Shown: positions 44,270-53,012, counted from the first letter of the stretch. The stretch is DNA of 64,000 nucleotides from Bradyrhizobium lablabi (GCF_900141755.1 NZ_LT670844.1:4464001-4528000), one strand, 5' to 3'. Program-made: numbers and translations. Notes: generated from the letters alone by a model not told the origin.

Positions 44270-44752
44270 TTCACGGCGGTCCAGCCAACAGGGCGCCGAT
44301 CCCAGCTTGCGCCTCGGCGACCTTACTCTACGCAAACCCCATTATCAAACCGGGCCCGCAAGCCCTGTCAACCATCAACAAGGCCCGCGGTTAAGCGCGT
44401 CAATTAACCGCAACAAAACTTTCAAATCCTGCCAAATCCTGCGCGGCGAAGTGCATCCGGAATCTCCCGCCCAGGTATCTGCGAACGAGCCCATGCACGC
44501 GCATCGGCGCAGCGAACCAGCACAACGTGGCGTTGATCGGCGGCGCGCGAGAGGCTGCGGATATTTTTTCTTAAGGTCGTTTTCGAAATGTGATGTAGCT
44601 CACATTGAGAATCGTCATTGCATTTTCGGGCCAATGCGTTCGGGAATGGTCTCGGTCTATCCGGAACCGGCGCGAGGGTTTGACCTTTGCGGACCGGGAT
44701 GGCTTGCTGCGGACGACACGAAAAATGTTGCAACCAAGAAGAAGTGTGACCT
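44270..44752. other. Divergent promoter region with a CRP-type box
   Basis: About 480 bp between the pseudo-caspase gene and the lactonase gene, with no convincing gene. The perfect TGTGA-N6-TCACA box lies at 44589-44604. A/T-rich stretches such as GGATATTTTTTCTTAAGG precede it. Confidence 0.6.
44589..44604. promoter_or_regulatory. CRP-type box 3 (AATGTGA-N6-TCACATT)
   Basis: TGTGATGTAGCTCACA is a perfect consensus match, and the dyad extends to AATGTGA...TCACATT over 20 bp. It lies 149 bp before the lactonase start and 320 bp before the pseudo-caspase start. Confidence 0.7.
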
Positions 44753-45565
44753 ATGGGAAACGTCTACGCAATCTACGCCATCCGCTACGCGACAATGTCG
44801 CCGCGCACGCCGCAGCTGAATTTCCTGGTGCCGGATCCGCATGAGACCACGGCGCAGGACCTCGATTATTTCGTCTGGCTGATCCGTGGCCACGGCCGCG
44901 ATATTCTGGTCGATACCGGTTTCAACGCGGCCGAAGCGCAATTGCGAAGCCGCAAACTGACGCTCAACCCGGTCGAGGCGCTGGCGCGCTTCGGTGTACC
45001 GGCTGAGACGATCAAGGACGTCGTCGTCACCCATCTGCATTACGACCACGCCGGCAATCTCGACCTGTTTCCGAACGCGCGCTTTCATCTGCAGGACCGT
45101 GAGATGAGCTACGCCACCGGGCGCTGCATGTGTTTTGGGACGCTGCGGCATCCGTTCTCGGTCGAGCATGTCACGCTGATGGTGCGCCATGTCTATAGCG
45201 AGCGGGTGACGTTTCACAATGGCGACGGCGAGGTCGCGCCGGGCGTGACGCTGCATCGGGTCGGCGGTCATTCCGACGGGCTGCAGGTGGTGCGGGTCGA
45301 GACCGCGCGGGGACCGGTGGTGCTGGCCTCGGATGCCTCGCATTATTACGCCAACATGCATCGCCGCAGTCCGTTTCCGATCGTCTATAATGTCGGCGAT
45401 ATGTGCGTGGGCTGGGAAATCGTCGAACGTCTCGCCGGCGATCCCGACCGCATCATTCCCGGGCACGATCCGATCGTGACCGAGATTTACCCGCGCGCCA
45501 GCGACAAGGTCGACGCCTATGCGCTGCATCTGCCGCCGTCGCGCTCATTTGGGGGCAAGCCATGA
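44753..45565 (+). CDS. N-acyl homoserine lactonase-like metallo-beta-lactamase-fold hydrolase
   Basis: A 270-residue cytosolic enzyme with the MBL metal motif HLHYDHAGNLDLF near residue 98. Further ligands lie in VGGHSDGLQVV (His), VLASDASHYYANM (Asp) and IPGHDP (His). The architecture and YDHAGN block are those of the AttM/AiiA-like AHL lactonases, which open the lactone ring of quorum signals; related lactonases cannot be excluded. Its stop overlaps the RidA start (ATGA). A CRP-type box lies upstream, so expression may follow cAMP. Confidence 0.82.
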   Translation: MGNVYAIYAIRYATMSPRTPQLNFLVPDPHETTAQDLDYFVWLIRGHGRDILVDTGFNAAEAQLRSRKLTLNPVEALARFGVPAETIKDVVVTHLHYDHAGNLDLFPNARFHLQDREMSYATGRCMCFGTLRHPFSVEHVTLMVRHVYSERVTFHNGDGEVAPGVTLHRVGGHSDGLQVVRVETARGPVVLASDASHYYANMHRRSPFPIVYNVGDMCVGWEIVERLAGDPDRIIPGHDPIVTEIYPRASDKVDAYALHLPPSRSFGGKP

Positions 45566-45906
45566 TCAGCCGCTTTCCCGGCCTCACGCCGACCCGCAGC
45601 CGCGCTGTCGTTCACGACGATCTCGTGTTCACCGTGGCGGTAGCGCCCGATCCCGTCACCGCCTCGATGTACGAGCAGAGCGTCAAGGCGCTCGCGCGCA
45701 TCGACGAGAGCCTTAAGCTGTGCGGCTCGGACAAGAGCAAGATCCTCACGGCCATCGTCTATATCGCCGATATGAAGCGGAAGGCCGAGATGAACCGCGC
45801 CTGGGACGAGTGGGTCGACACCAAAAATCCACCCATGCGCGCCTGCATCGGCGTTGAACTCGAACCGCCGCATATTGTGGAGATCGTGGTGACGGCGGCG
45901 AAGTGA
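45562..45906 (+). CDS. RidA family protein
   Basis: A 114-residue Rid protein; the ATG at 45562 overlaps the lactonase stop. ILTAIVYIADMKRKAEMNRA and PPMRACIGVELEPPHIVEI match the RidA/YjgF fold. The Arg in PPMRAC occupies the position of the carboxylate-binding Arg of imine deaminases. RidA proteins remove reactive enamines or imines. Coupling with a lactonase suggests a shared catabolic job; the substrate is not known. Confidence 0.85.
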   Translation: MISRFPGLTPTRSRAVVHDDLVFTVAVAPDPVTASMYEQSVKALARIDESLKLCGSDKSKILTAIVYIADMKRKAEMNRAWDEWVDTKNPPMRACIGVELEPPHIVEIVVTAAK

Positions 45907-45916
45907 CCGCCTTGCG

Positions 45917-46017
45917 GTCATTCCGGGGCGACGCGAAGCGTCGAACCCGGAATCTCGAGATTCCCCGATGTGCAATTGCACATCTGAGGTTCGCGCTGCG
46001 CGCGCCCCGGAATGACG
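45917..46017. repeat. Palindromic repeat, family C copy 3
   Basis: GTCATTCCGGGGCGACGCG at the left and CCCCGGAATGACGGG at the right, with GAATCTCGAGATTCC and GATGTGCAATTGCACATC inside. The change from GCGCAATTGCGC in copy 1 to GTGCAATTGCAC here preserves base pairing. Confidence 0.92.
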
Positions 46018-46036
46018 GGGGCTTAATCGTAAGCTC

Positions 46037-46128
46037 GTCATGCCCGGGCTTGTCCCGGGCATCCACGTCTTTCTTCCTTCGTAACGGCAGCAAAGACGTG
46101 GATGGCCGGGACAACGCCCGGCCATGAC
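46037..46128. repeat. Palindromic repeat, family D copy 1
   Basis: GTCATGCCCGGGCTTGTCCC with GGGCATCCACG at the left and GACGTGGATGGCCGGGACAA with CGCCCGGCCATGAC at the right. It stands head to tail with the family C copy before it. Confidence 0.92.
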
Positions 46129-46134
46129 GAACAA

Positions 46135-46704
46135 TCAATACGCCTCTTTCGCATCCGCTTCCCTGCTCGTCTGCACGAGATCAAGACTCTTCTCGATCTT
46201 GCCGAGCAGCATCGCAAAATCCCGCCGCTCCTGCGCCGAAAGGCACGAAAGAATTTCCTGCTCCCGCCGCAACAGGCGCGGGATCAGTTCCTCGTAGAGC
46301 GCCTTGCCCTTGCGCGTCAGGCGCAGGCGGTATTCGCGGCGGTCGTCTTCGTTCTCGACGCGCTCCACCAATTGCCGGTCCATCAGCGCGGTGACGGCGC
46401 GGCTGATGGTGGATTTGTGGGTCCGGGTGCAATAGGCGATGTATTGCGCGCTGCACGCATCGTTGCGGAAACCGAGCGTCGCCAGCACCCGCCATTCCGG
46501 AATATCGAGCCCGTACCGCGCCTGATATTCGCTGGAAAGGGCGGAGGAGACCTCGGCCGCCAACCGGTTCAGGCGGAACGGCACGAATCTGAACAGGTCC
46601 AGCCTGGAGCGCTTTTTCACCGCGGCTTCTTCACGCGAACCGCTCCCTATTTCGCTTAAAACCGCTTTTGGCAAAAATCGCTCCAAATTGAGTTGACGCC
46701 GCAA
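46135..46704 (-). CDS. MarR family transcriptional regulator
   Basis: A 189-residue winged-helix regulator. The MarR core spans about residues 40-150 (WRVLATLGFRNDACSAQYIA, HKSTISRAVTALMDRQLVER, DRREYRLRLTRKGKALYEEL). It is divergent from the flavin hydroxylase of the homogentisate cluster. A 24-bp dyad in the intergenic region is a likely binding site for it, and the ligand is probably an aromatic acid of the pathway. Confidence 0.93.
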   Translation of the reverse strand: MRRQLNLERFLPKAVLSEIGSGSREEAAVKKRSRLDLFRFVPFRLNRLAAEVSSALSSEYQARYGLDIPEWRVLATLGFRNDACSAQYIAYCTRTHKSTISRAVTALMDRQLVERVENEDDRREYRLRLTRKGKALYEELIPRLLRREQEILSCLSAQERRDFAMLLGKIEKSLDLVQTSREADAKEAY

Positions 46705-46718
46705 CGCGGCTGGCGTTT

Positions 46719-46742
46719 AGATAGTTGCAGATGCGACTATCT
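46719..46742. promoter_or_regulatory. MarR-type operator dyad
   Basis: AGATAGT at 46719-46725 and ACTATCT at 46736-46742 are exact inverted arms; the centre TGCAGATGCG also pairs nearly fully, so 10 of 12 half-site positions match. It sits between the MarR gene start (46704) and the hydroxylase start (46785). Confidence 0.7.
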
Positions 46743-46784
46743 TAGGCCGGTCGCGGTCCCTTGGCTAGTCGCAAGGTTAAGTCC

Positions 46785-48419
46785 ATGGCGCAGCAGTCCG
46801 AAATGGCGCAGCCGTCCAAAGTCCAGTTTGGCTACCGCCGCCACGCCGATCAGGCGAGGGCGGAAGGCGATGCGGCGTGGCATGCCGTCGCCGTGGTCGG
46901 CGCGGGCCCGGTCGGGCTATCGCTTGCGATTGATCTGGCGCAGCGCGGCCAAAGCGTGGTGTTGCTCGATGACGCCGACCGGATCGGCGAGGGTTCGCGC
47001 GCCATCTGCTTCTCAAAACGCTCGCTGGAATATTGGGACCGGCTCGGCGCAGGACAGCGCATGGTCGACAAGGGCGTGGTGTGGAGCGTCGGCAAGATCT
47101 TCCACGGCGCCTCGCTGCTGTATCAGTTCAACTTGCTGCCGGAGGACGGCCACAAGCGGCCGGCCTTCATCAACCTGCAGCAATTCTATGCCGAAGCCTA
47201 TCTGGTGGAACGCGTCCAGGAATTTTCCGAAATCGACCTGCGCTGGCGCAACAAGGTGACGGGGCTCGAGCAGCGCAACGACCACGTGGTGCTGACGATC
47301 GAGACGCCGGACGGGCCTTACCTCCTGCGCGCGACCTACGTTATCGCCTGCGACGGCGCGCGGTCGTCGCTGCGGCAAATGGTCGGCGCGGAATTTTCAG
47401 GAAAAGTGTTCGAGGATCAGTTCCTGATCGCCGATGTCCGGATGAGCGCGGAATTTCCGACCGAGCGCTGGTTCTGGTTCGATCCGCCGTTCCACACCGG
47501 ACGCTCGGCGCTCCTGCATAGACAACCGGACGATATCTGGCGCATCGATCTGCAGCTCAATCGGGATGCGGACCCTGTGGTCGAGAAGCGGCCGGAGAAC
47601 GTGCGGCCACGGATCGCGCGCATGCTGGGCCATGAAAAATTCGAGTTCGAATGGATCTCGCTGTACAAATTCCAGTGCCGCCGGATGGATAAATTCATTC
47701 ATGGCCGCGTGATCTTTGCCGGCGATGCCGCCCATCAGGTTTCGCCGTTCGGCGCCCGGGGCGCTAATTCCGGCCTGGAAGACGCCGAGAACCTGGTGTG
47801 GAAGCTCGACCGCGTGCTGCGGAAAACCTCGCCGGAGGCGCTGCTCGAGAGCTATCACGTAGAGCGCAGCGCGGCGGCGGACGAAAATATCCGGGAATCG
47901 ACCCGCTCGACCGATTTCATGGCCCCAAGCTCGCGCCAGGAGGCGCGGTTGCGCAAGGCGGTGCTGTCGCTTGCCAAGGAAACCGAATTCGGCAAGCGCA
48001 TGATCAATGGCGGACGGCTCTCGGTTCCCTCGGTCTATGACTCGCCGCTCTCGACGGATGATTGCGACGCCTGGCGCGGCGGCCCGCGGCCCGGCGCTTC
48101 GATGCTGGATGCGCCGATTGCCGGGCGCACCGGGGATACGACCTATTTGACGGATGCCTTCGTCAAGGCGGGAACGCGGTTCACGCTGGTCGAGTTTTGC
48201 AACGGCGTTGCGGTGGATGTGCCCGACGACGTCGGCGTGATCCGTATCGGCGGCAACGATGGTTTTGTCGATTCCGCAGGGCTAGCCGGCACGCGCTACG
48301 ATGCCGAACCCGGCACGGCCTATCTGTTGCGGCCCGACGGCTATGTCGCCGCACGTTTCCGGCAGCCGACAAGAGCCGCGCTCGACGCCGCATTGGCGCG
48401 GGCCGCAGGAATCAACTGA
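46785..48419 (+). CDS. FAD-dependent aromatic hydroxylase (MhpA/MhaA-like)
   Basis: A 544-residue class A flavoprotein hydroxylase. The FAD GxGxxG motif is in VAVVGAGPVGLSLAIDL (about residue 37), the DG motif in YVIACDGARSSLRQ, and the second FAD block in IFAGDAAHQVSPFGARGANS. The C-terminal domain resembles those of phenol and 3-hydroxyphenylpropionate hydroxylases. The start at 46785 has AAGG upstream; 46803 is possible. Neighbours point to making homogentisate, perhaps from 3-hydroxyphenylacetate as in the MhaAB system of Pseudomonas putida; this substrate is inference. Confidence 0.88.
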   Translation: MAQQSEMAQPSKVQFGYRRHADQARAEGDAAWHAVAVVGAGPVGLSLAIDLAQRGQSVVLLDDADRIGEGSRAICFSKRSLEYWDRLGAGQRMVDKGVVWSVGKIFHGASLLYQFNLLPEDGHKRPAFINLQQFYAEAYLVERVQEFSEIDLRWRNKVTGLEQRNDHVVLTIETPDGPYLLRATYVIACDGARSSLRQMVGAEFSGKVFEDQFLIADVRMSAEFPTERWFWFDPPFHTGRSALLHRQPDDIWRIDLQLNRDADPVVEKRPENVRPRIARMLGHEKFEFEWISLYKFQCRRMDKFIHGRVIFAGDAAHQVSPFGARGANSGLEDAENLVWKLDRVLRKTSPEALLESYHVERSAAADENIRESTRSTDFMAPSSRQEARLRKAVLSLAKETEFGKRMINGGRLSVPSVYDSPLSTDDCDAWRGGPRPGASMLDAPIAGRTGDTTYLTDAFVKAGTRFTLVEFCNGVAVDVPDDVGVIRIGGNDGFVDSAGLAGTRYDAEPGTAYLLRPDGYVAARFRQPTRAALDAALARAAGIN

Positions 48420-48430
48420 GGTTTTACAAG

Positions 48431-48661
48431 ATGGCGCTGTCTACCTCATCGAATTTTGCAAAGCCGGACGATGCGTTCCGCGCGGTCGTCGAGGCGCATC
48501 GCGGACTCTCCGAGGAACAAAGCGCCGAACTCGACGCCGCCCTGGTGTTGATCCTCGCCAATCATATCGGCGATCTCGACGTGCTGCGCGAAGCGATTGT
48601 GCTCGCCAAGCGACGGGTGGTGGAGGCGGACCAGCAGCAGCAACAACAACAGCAACAATAG
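48431..48661 (+). CDS. Small DUF2783-like protein, possible hydroxylase partner (76 aa)
   Basis: A small acidic helical protein (FAKPDDAFRAVVEAHRGLSE, LDAALVLILANHIGDLDVLR) just 11 bp after the hydroxylase, so they form one unit. It resembles the DUF2783 family. The two-component 3-hydroxyphenylacetate hydroxylase MhaAB also pairs a large flavoprotein with a small coupling protein of this size, which makes this a candidate MhaB equivalent; inference. It ends with nine consecutive Gln encoded by CAG/CAA codons, an expandable tract. Confidence 0.75.
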   Translation: MALSTSSNFAKPDDAFRAVVEAHRGLSEEQSAELDAALVLILANHIGDLDVLREAIVLAKRRVVEADQQQQQQQQQ

Positions 48662-48678
48662 GGTGAACATGCCTATGC

Positions 48679-48829
48679 CGTCATTGCGAGCCAACGCGTC
48701 GCGCGAACGCGCGCCCGATGACAGGCTCCGCGAAGCAATCCATCGAGCCAGAGCAAAGCTGGATTGCTTCCGCCTTCGCTCATGGAGCTACGGCGGACAA
48801 GTCGTCGCAAGGGCTCCTCGCAATGACGA
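48679..48829. repeat. Palindromic repeat, family E copy 5, with insert
   Basis: CGTCATTGCGAGCCAACGCG with GCGCCCGATGACAGGCTC at the left (same insert as copy 2), GAAGCAATCCATCGAGCC in the middle, and GGGCTCCTCGCAATGACG at the right. Confidence 0.85.
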
Positions 48830-48859
48830 GGATGAGAGTGATCGCAAGGGAATGAACGA

Positions 48860-49816
48860 ATGACAAAAGGTTTCGCATCGACCACCGATATGGCGGAGAA
48901 GAAAATCACCTTCTCCGAAATCGGCACCGATCTCTATGCCTTCACCGCCGAGGGCGATCCCAATTCGGCTGTCATCGTCGGCGACGATGGCTGCCTGGTG
49001 TTTGACGCGCAGGCGACGCCTGCGATGGCGAATAAAGTGATCGAGCGGGTGCGTACCGTTACCGACAAGCCGATCAAATATGTCGTACTGTCGCATTATC
49101 ACGCGGTACGCGTGCTCGGCGCGTCCGCCTACAAGGCGCAAGCCGTGATCGCGTCGCAGGAGACCTACCGACTGGTCGAAGAGCGCGGACAGCAGGATTG
49201 GGATTCCGAATATGGCCGCTTTCCGCGATTGTTCCAGGACGCGGAGAGCATCCCGGGCCTGACCTGGCCGACGCTGACTTTTGAGGGCGAGATGTCGATC
49301 TATCTCGGAAAGCGCGAGGTGCGGTTGATGCAGCTCGGCGCCGGGCATACGTCGGGCGATATCGTCGCCTGGGTGCCGGACGCGGAGGTGATGTTTTCCG
49401 GCGATCTGATCGAATATCATTCCGCCTGCTATTGCGGCGATGCGCATTTGCGCGAATGGCCGGCGACCTTGAACGAAATTCGCGCCTTCAATCCCAAGGC
49501 GATCGCGCCCGGCCGCGGCGATGCGCTCAAGGGCATTGCCACGGGGCGCGAAGCGATCGCGATGACCCGGGATTTTGTCACCTCGCTCTATGGCGCCGCG
49601 GAGACGGCGGTAGCAAAGGGCCGTAACCTCAAGGAAACGATGGCGGCGACGCGTGAAGTGATGGATCCAAAGTTCCAAAAGTTTGCGATTTACGAGCACT
49701 GCCTGCCGTTCAATGTCTCGCGCGCGTTCGACGAGGCTTCCGGGATCGACGACCCCGTGATCTGGACCGACAAGCGTGACCGGGAAATGTGGGCCGCCCT
49801 GCAAGGAGGAGGATGA
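48860..49816 (+). CDS. Metallo-beta-lactamase-fold protein with altered metal motif (homogentisate cluster)
   Basis: A 318-residue MBL-fold protein. The canonical HxHxDH is here HYHAVR at residues 79-84: both early His are present, but the Asp and third His are Val and Arg. Later ligands remain ([24 protein letters not shown]). So one metal site should be lost or rebuilt, and the usual dinuclear hydrolase chemistry is doubtful. It lies between the hydroxylase pair and hmgA, and its stop overlaps a possible hmgA start (ATGA). A role in the pathway is likely, its reaction unknown. Confidence 0.85.
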   Translation: MTKGFASTTDMAEKKITFSEIGTDLYAFTAEGDPNSAVIVGDDGCLVFDAQATPAMANKVIERVRTVTDKPIKYVVLSHYHAVRVLGASAYKAQAVIASQETYRLVEERGQQDWDSEYGRFPRLFQDAESIPGLTWPTLTFEGEMSIYLGKREVRLMQLGAGHTSGDIVAWVPDAEVMFSGDLIEYHSACYCGDAHLREWPATLNEIRAFNPKAIAPGRGDALKGIATGREAIAMTRDFVTSLYGAAETAVAKGRNLKETMAATREVMDPKFQKFAIYEHCLPFNVSRAFDEASGIDDPVIWTDKRDREMWAALQGGG

Positions 49817-51165
49817 CCATGAATATCAACACTCAGCCTGATGTGATCTCCAGGAGCTCCGTCAATATCACGCCGGGCTACATGTCCGGCTTCGGCAACA
49901 GCTTTGAGACCGAGGCGCTACCCGGCGCGCTGCCGATCGGGCGCAACTCGCCGCAGCGCGCGGCTTACGGACTTTATGCCGAGCAACTCTCCGGCTCGCC
50001 GTTCACGGCGCCGCGCGGCAGCAATGAGCGCTCCTGGCTCTATCGCATCCGGCCCTCGGTCAAACACTCCGGCCGCTTTGCGAAAGTCGACGCCGGGCTG
50101 TGGCGTTCCGCGCCGTGCCACGAAGTCGATCTGCCGATCGCGCAACTGCGCTGGAATCCCGCGCCGATCCCAAAGGATGATAAGACGTTCCTACAGGGCG
50201 TGCAGACCATGACCACGGCGGGCGACGTCAATACCCAGGCCGGCATGGCCGCGCATGTCGTGCTGATCACGAAATCGATGGTCGATCAGCATTTTTACAA
50301 TGCCGATGGCGAGATGCTGTTCGTGCCGCAGCAGGGCAATCTGCGTTTTGTCACCGAGTTCGGCCGGATCGACGCCCAGCCCGGCGAGATTGTCGTGATC
50401 CCGCGCGGGGTAAAATTCCGCGTCGAGATTACGTCAGGCCCGGCGCGCGCTTATCTTTGCGAGAATTACGGCGGCGCCTTCACGCTGCCGGAGCGCGGTC
50501 CGATCGGCGCTAATTGCCTCGCCAATGCGCGCGATTTCTTGACGCCGGTTGCAGCCTACGAGGATAAGGACACGCCGACCGAGCTGTTCGTGAAATGGGG
50601 CGGCTCGTTGTTCAAGACCACGCTGCCGCATTCGCCGATCGATGTGGTGGCCTGGCACGGCAATTACGCGCCGTATAAATACGATCTTCGAACCTTCTCG
50701 CCGGTCGGCGCCATCAGCTTCGATCATCCCGATCCGTCGATTTTCACCGTGCTGACTTCGCCTTCGGAAACCGCCGGCACCGCGAACATCGACTTTGTGA
50801 TTTTCCCGGAGCGCTGGCTTGTGGCGGAAAACACGTTTCGACCGCCCTGGTATCACATGAACATCATGTCGGAGTTCATGGGTCTGATCTACGGCGTCTA
50901 CGACGCCAAGCCGCAAGGGTTCACCCCGGGCGGCATCTCCCTGCACAATTGCATGCTGCCGCATGGCCCCGACCGCGAGGCCTTCGATCACGCCAGCAAT
51001 AGCGAACTGAAACCGGTCAGGCTGACCGGCACCATGGCCTTCATGTTCGAGACGCGGTACCCGCAGCGCGTCACCGCGCATGCGGCGAACTCGCCGACGC
51101 TGCAGGATGATTATTCGGATTGCTGGAAGGGACTCGAAAAACGGTTCGATCCGAATAGGCCGTGA
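49813..51165 (+). CDS. hmgA: Homogentisate 1,2-dioxygenase
   Basis: A protein of about 450 residues that opens the homogentisate ring to 4-maleylacetoacetate. The family opening [19 protein letters not shown] and the [16 protein letters not shown] block are present. The Fe(II) ligands are seen in [18 protein letters not shown] (His and Glu) and the His of LPHGPD. An ATG at 49813 overlaps the preceding stop; an ATG at 49819 has the better spaced AGGAGG (49807-49812) and could be the true start. It is the central enzyme of tyrosine, phenylalanine and phenylacetate breakdown. Confidence 0.97.
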   Translation: MTMNINTQPDVISRSSVNITPGYMSGFGNSFETEALPGALPIGRNSPQRAAYGLYAEQLSGSPFTAPRGSNERSWLYRIRPSVKHSGRFAKVDAGLWRSAPCHEVDLPIAQLRWNPAPIPKDDKTFLQGVQTMTTAGDVNTQAGMAAHVVLITKSMVDQHFYNADGEMLFVPQQGNLRFVTEFGRIDAQPGEIVVIPRGVKFRVEITSGPARAYLCENYGGAFTLPERGPIGANCLANARDFLTPVAAYEDKDTPTELFVKWGGSLFKTTLPHSPIDVVAWHGNYAPYKYDLRTFSPVGAISFDHPDPSIFTVLTSPSETAGTANIDFVIFPERWLVAENTFRPPWYHMNIMSEFMGLIYGVYDAKPQGFTPGGISLHNCMLPHGPDREAFDHASNSELKPVRLTGTMAFMFETRYPQRVTAHAANSPTLQDDYSDCWKGLEKRFDPNRP

Positions 51166-51187
51166 GATTTCGCGCCGCCCTCCATCC

Positions 51188-51307
51188 GTCATGCCCGGGC
51201 TTGTCCCGGGCATCCACGTCTTGCGGCTTGAAGCGAAGTCGTGGATGGCCGGGACATAGGCGAGCGGAAGCGACGCCGTCCTTCGGACGGCTATGCCCGG
51301 CCATGAC
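51188..51307. repeat. Palindromic repeat, family D copy 2
   Basis: GTCATGCCCGGGCTTGTCCC at the left and TATGCCCGGCCATGACG at the right, with CGTGGATGGCCGGGACATAG and an extra GACGCCGTCCTTCGGACGG hairpin inside. It lies between hmgA and fahA. Confidence 0.88.
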
Positions 51308-51330
51308 GATCATTTAACCGGAGAAAGTCT

Positions 51331-52602
51331 GTGCCCCACCCCAACGATCCCTCGCTCCGTTCCTTCATCCCGGTCGATCCCACCTCCGACTTCCCGATCC
51401 AGAATCTCCCCTACGGCGTGTTCTCGTCGAAGGATGGCCTTGCCCCGCGCGTTGGCGTCGCGATCGGCGATTTCGTGCTCGATCTCTGGGAACTCGAGCA
51501 GGACTCCAGGCTCGGTGTCGGCCCGCTCGGCATTTTCGCAGGCCCGTCGCTCAATCCCTTCATGGCGCTGGGCCCAAAAGTGTGGTCGCAGACCCGCGCG
51601 CGGATCAGCGAGTTGCTGCGGCACGATCATCCGGAGCTGCGCGACAATGACGAGCTGCGGGCCCGCGCCCTGGTGCCGATCAGGGACGCAAAACTGCATC
51701 TGCCGATCGCGGTCTCCGGCTATACCGATTTCTACTCCTCGAAAGAGCACGCCACCAATGTCGGCGTGATGTTTCGCGGCAAGGACAATGCGCTGCAGCC
51801 GAACTGGCTCTATATGCCGATCGGCTATAATGGCCGCGCGTCGACCGTCGTGGTGTCGGGGACAAAAGTGCGCCGGCCGCGCGGGCAGCTAAAACCGCCG
51901 AACGCGGAGGTGCCGAGTTTCGGCCCATGTAAACGGCTTGATTTCGAGCTGGAGATGGGCGTCGTGATCGGGCAGCCGTCGGCGATGGGCGAGATGCTCG
52001 ACGAGAGCCGGGCGGAGAAGATGATCTTCGGCTTTGTGCTGCTGAATGACTGGAGCGCGCGCGACATCCAGCAATGGGAATATGTGCCGCTCGGCCCGTT
52101 CCAGGCCAAGGCGTTTGCGACCTCGATCAGCCCCTGGATCGTCACCTCTGAGGCGCTGGAGCCGTTCCGCGTTCATGGACCCGAGCAGGATCCGGTGCCG
52201 CTGCCGTATTTACAGCAGACGCATCCGAACAATTACGATCTCACCCTCGATGTCAGCCTACGCGCCGCGCCCGTGAACGAGGGGCAGCGCATCTGCCGTA
52301 CCAATTTCAAATACATGTACTGGTCGTCAGTGCAGCAGCTCGTGCATCACGCTTCCTCCGGCTGCGCCATGAATGTCGGCGATCTCTTAGGGAGCGGCAC
52401 CATCTCCGGCCCCGAGAAAAGCCAGCGCGGCAGTCTGCTTGAGATCAGCTGGAACGGCACCGAGCCGCTCGATTTGCCCGGCGGGCTGAAACGCACCTTC
52501 CTCGAGGACGGCGATTCGCTTGTGATGCGCGGCTGGTGCCAGGGCGACGGTTTTCGCGTCGGTTTTGGCGAGCTTGAAGGGACGATTTTGCCGGCGGAAT
52601 GA
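51331..52602 (+). CDS. fahA: Fumarylacetoacetase
   Basis: A 423-residue enzyme that splits fumarylacetoacetate into fumarate and acetoacetate, the last step of the homogentisate pathway. The start is GTG 51331 with GGAGA 8 bp upstream. The N-terminal domain carries PYGVFSSKDGLAPRVGVAIG. The catalytic domain has DFYSSKEHATNVGVMFRG (Asp ligand and His), ELEMGVVIGQPSAMGE (Glu ligands) and LNDWSARDIQQWEYVPLG. It is in the same direction as hmgA, separated by a family D repeat. The isomerase that supplies its substrate is not in this window. Confidence 0.96.
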   Translation: MPHPNDPSLRSFIPVDPTSDFPIQNLPYGVFSSKDGLAPRVGVAIGDFVLDLWELEQDSRLGVGPLGIFAGPSLNPFMALGPKVWSQTRARISELLRHDHPELRDNDELRARALVPIRDAKLHLPIAVSGYTDFYSSKEHATNVGVMFRGKDNALQPNWLYMPIGYNGRASTVVVSGTKVRRPRGQLKPPNAEVPSFGPCKRLDFELEMGVVIGQPSAMGEMLDESRAEKMIFGFVLLNDWSARDIQQWEYVPLGPFQAKAFATSISPWIVTSEALEPFRVHGPEQDPVPLPYLQQTHPNNYDLTLDVSLRAAPVNEGQRICRTNFKYMYWSSVQQLVHHASSGCAMNVGDLLGSGTISGPEKSQRGSLLEISWNGTEPLDLPGGLKRTFLEDGDSLVMRGWCQGDGFRVGFGELEGTILPAE

Positions 52603-52607
52603 ATGCC

Positions 52608-52689
52608 GTCATTCCGGGGCGATGCGAAGCATCGAACCCGGAATCTCGTCATTCCGGGTCTGGTCCTTCGGACCATCCCGGAATGACGA
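52608..52689. repeat. Palindromic repeat, family C copy 4 (short)
   Basis: GTCATTCCGGGGCGATGCGA at the left and CATCCCGGAATGACGATG at the right; the inner GCAATTGC arm of other copies is missing. It lies just after the fahA stop and could fold as a terminator-like hairpin. Confidence 0.85.
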
Positions 52690-52700
52690 TGTGGAGAAAG

Positions 52701-53012
52701 TCAGCGCTCCTCCGGCGGAATTTCCTTGATCCGCGCCGAATGCGCCGCGATATCGTCCAGACTGTAAGACAAATGCACGCGCTTGTGCGACGGCGGCCGT
52801 TTCTCGACCGATAATCCCGGCCGCCATTCTCTTGCGGGGCGGATCGGCCGTGGCGCAAAGCCGCCGCCGCAGTTTGGACAGACATTGTGCAATTTGGTCT
52901 CGACGCAATCCGCGCAGAAGGTGCACTCATACGTGCAGATGCGCGCGTCCGTCGCGTTCGGCGGCAGGTCCTTGTCGCAATATTCGCAGTTCGGCCGAAG
53001 TTGCAGCGCCAT
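52701..53012 (-). CDS. DUF1272-type small zinc-ribbon protein (103 aa)
   Basis: Eight Cys in spaced pairs suit one or two zinc sites: CEYCDKDLP near residue 9, ICTYECTFCADCVE (about 25-40) and NVCPNCGGGF (about 43-52). This matches the DUF1272 family. The remaining ~50 residues are basic then acidic. Its role is unknown; it may be regulatory or bind nucleic acid. It is convergent with fahA and separated from the Lrp gene by a repeat. Confidence 0.85.
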   Translation of the reverse strand: MALQLRPNCEYCDKDLPPNATDARICTYECTFCADCVETKLHNVCPNCGGGFAPRPIRPAREWRPGLSVEKRPPSHKRVHLSYSLDDIAAHSARIKEIPPEER

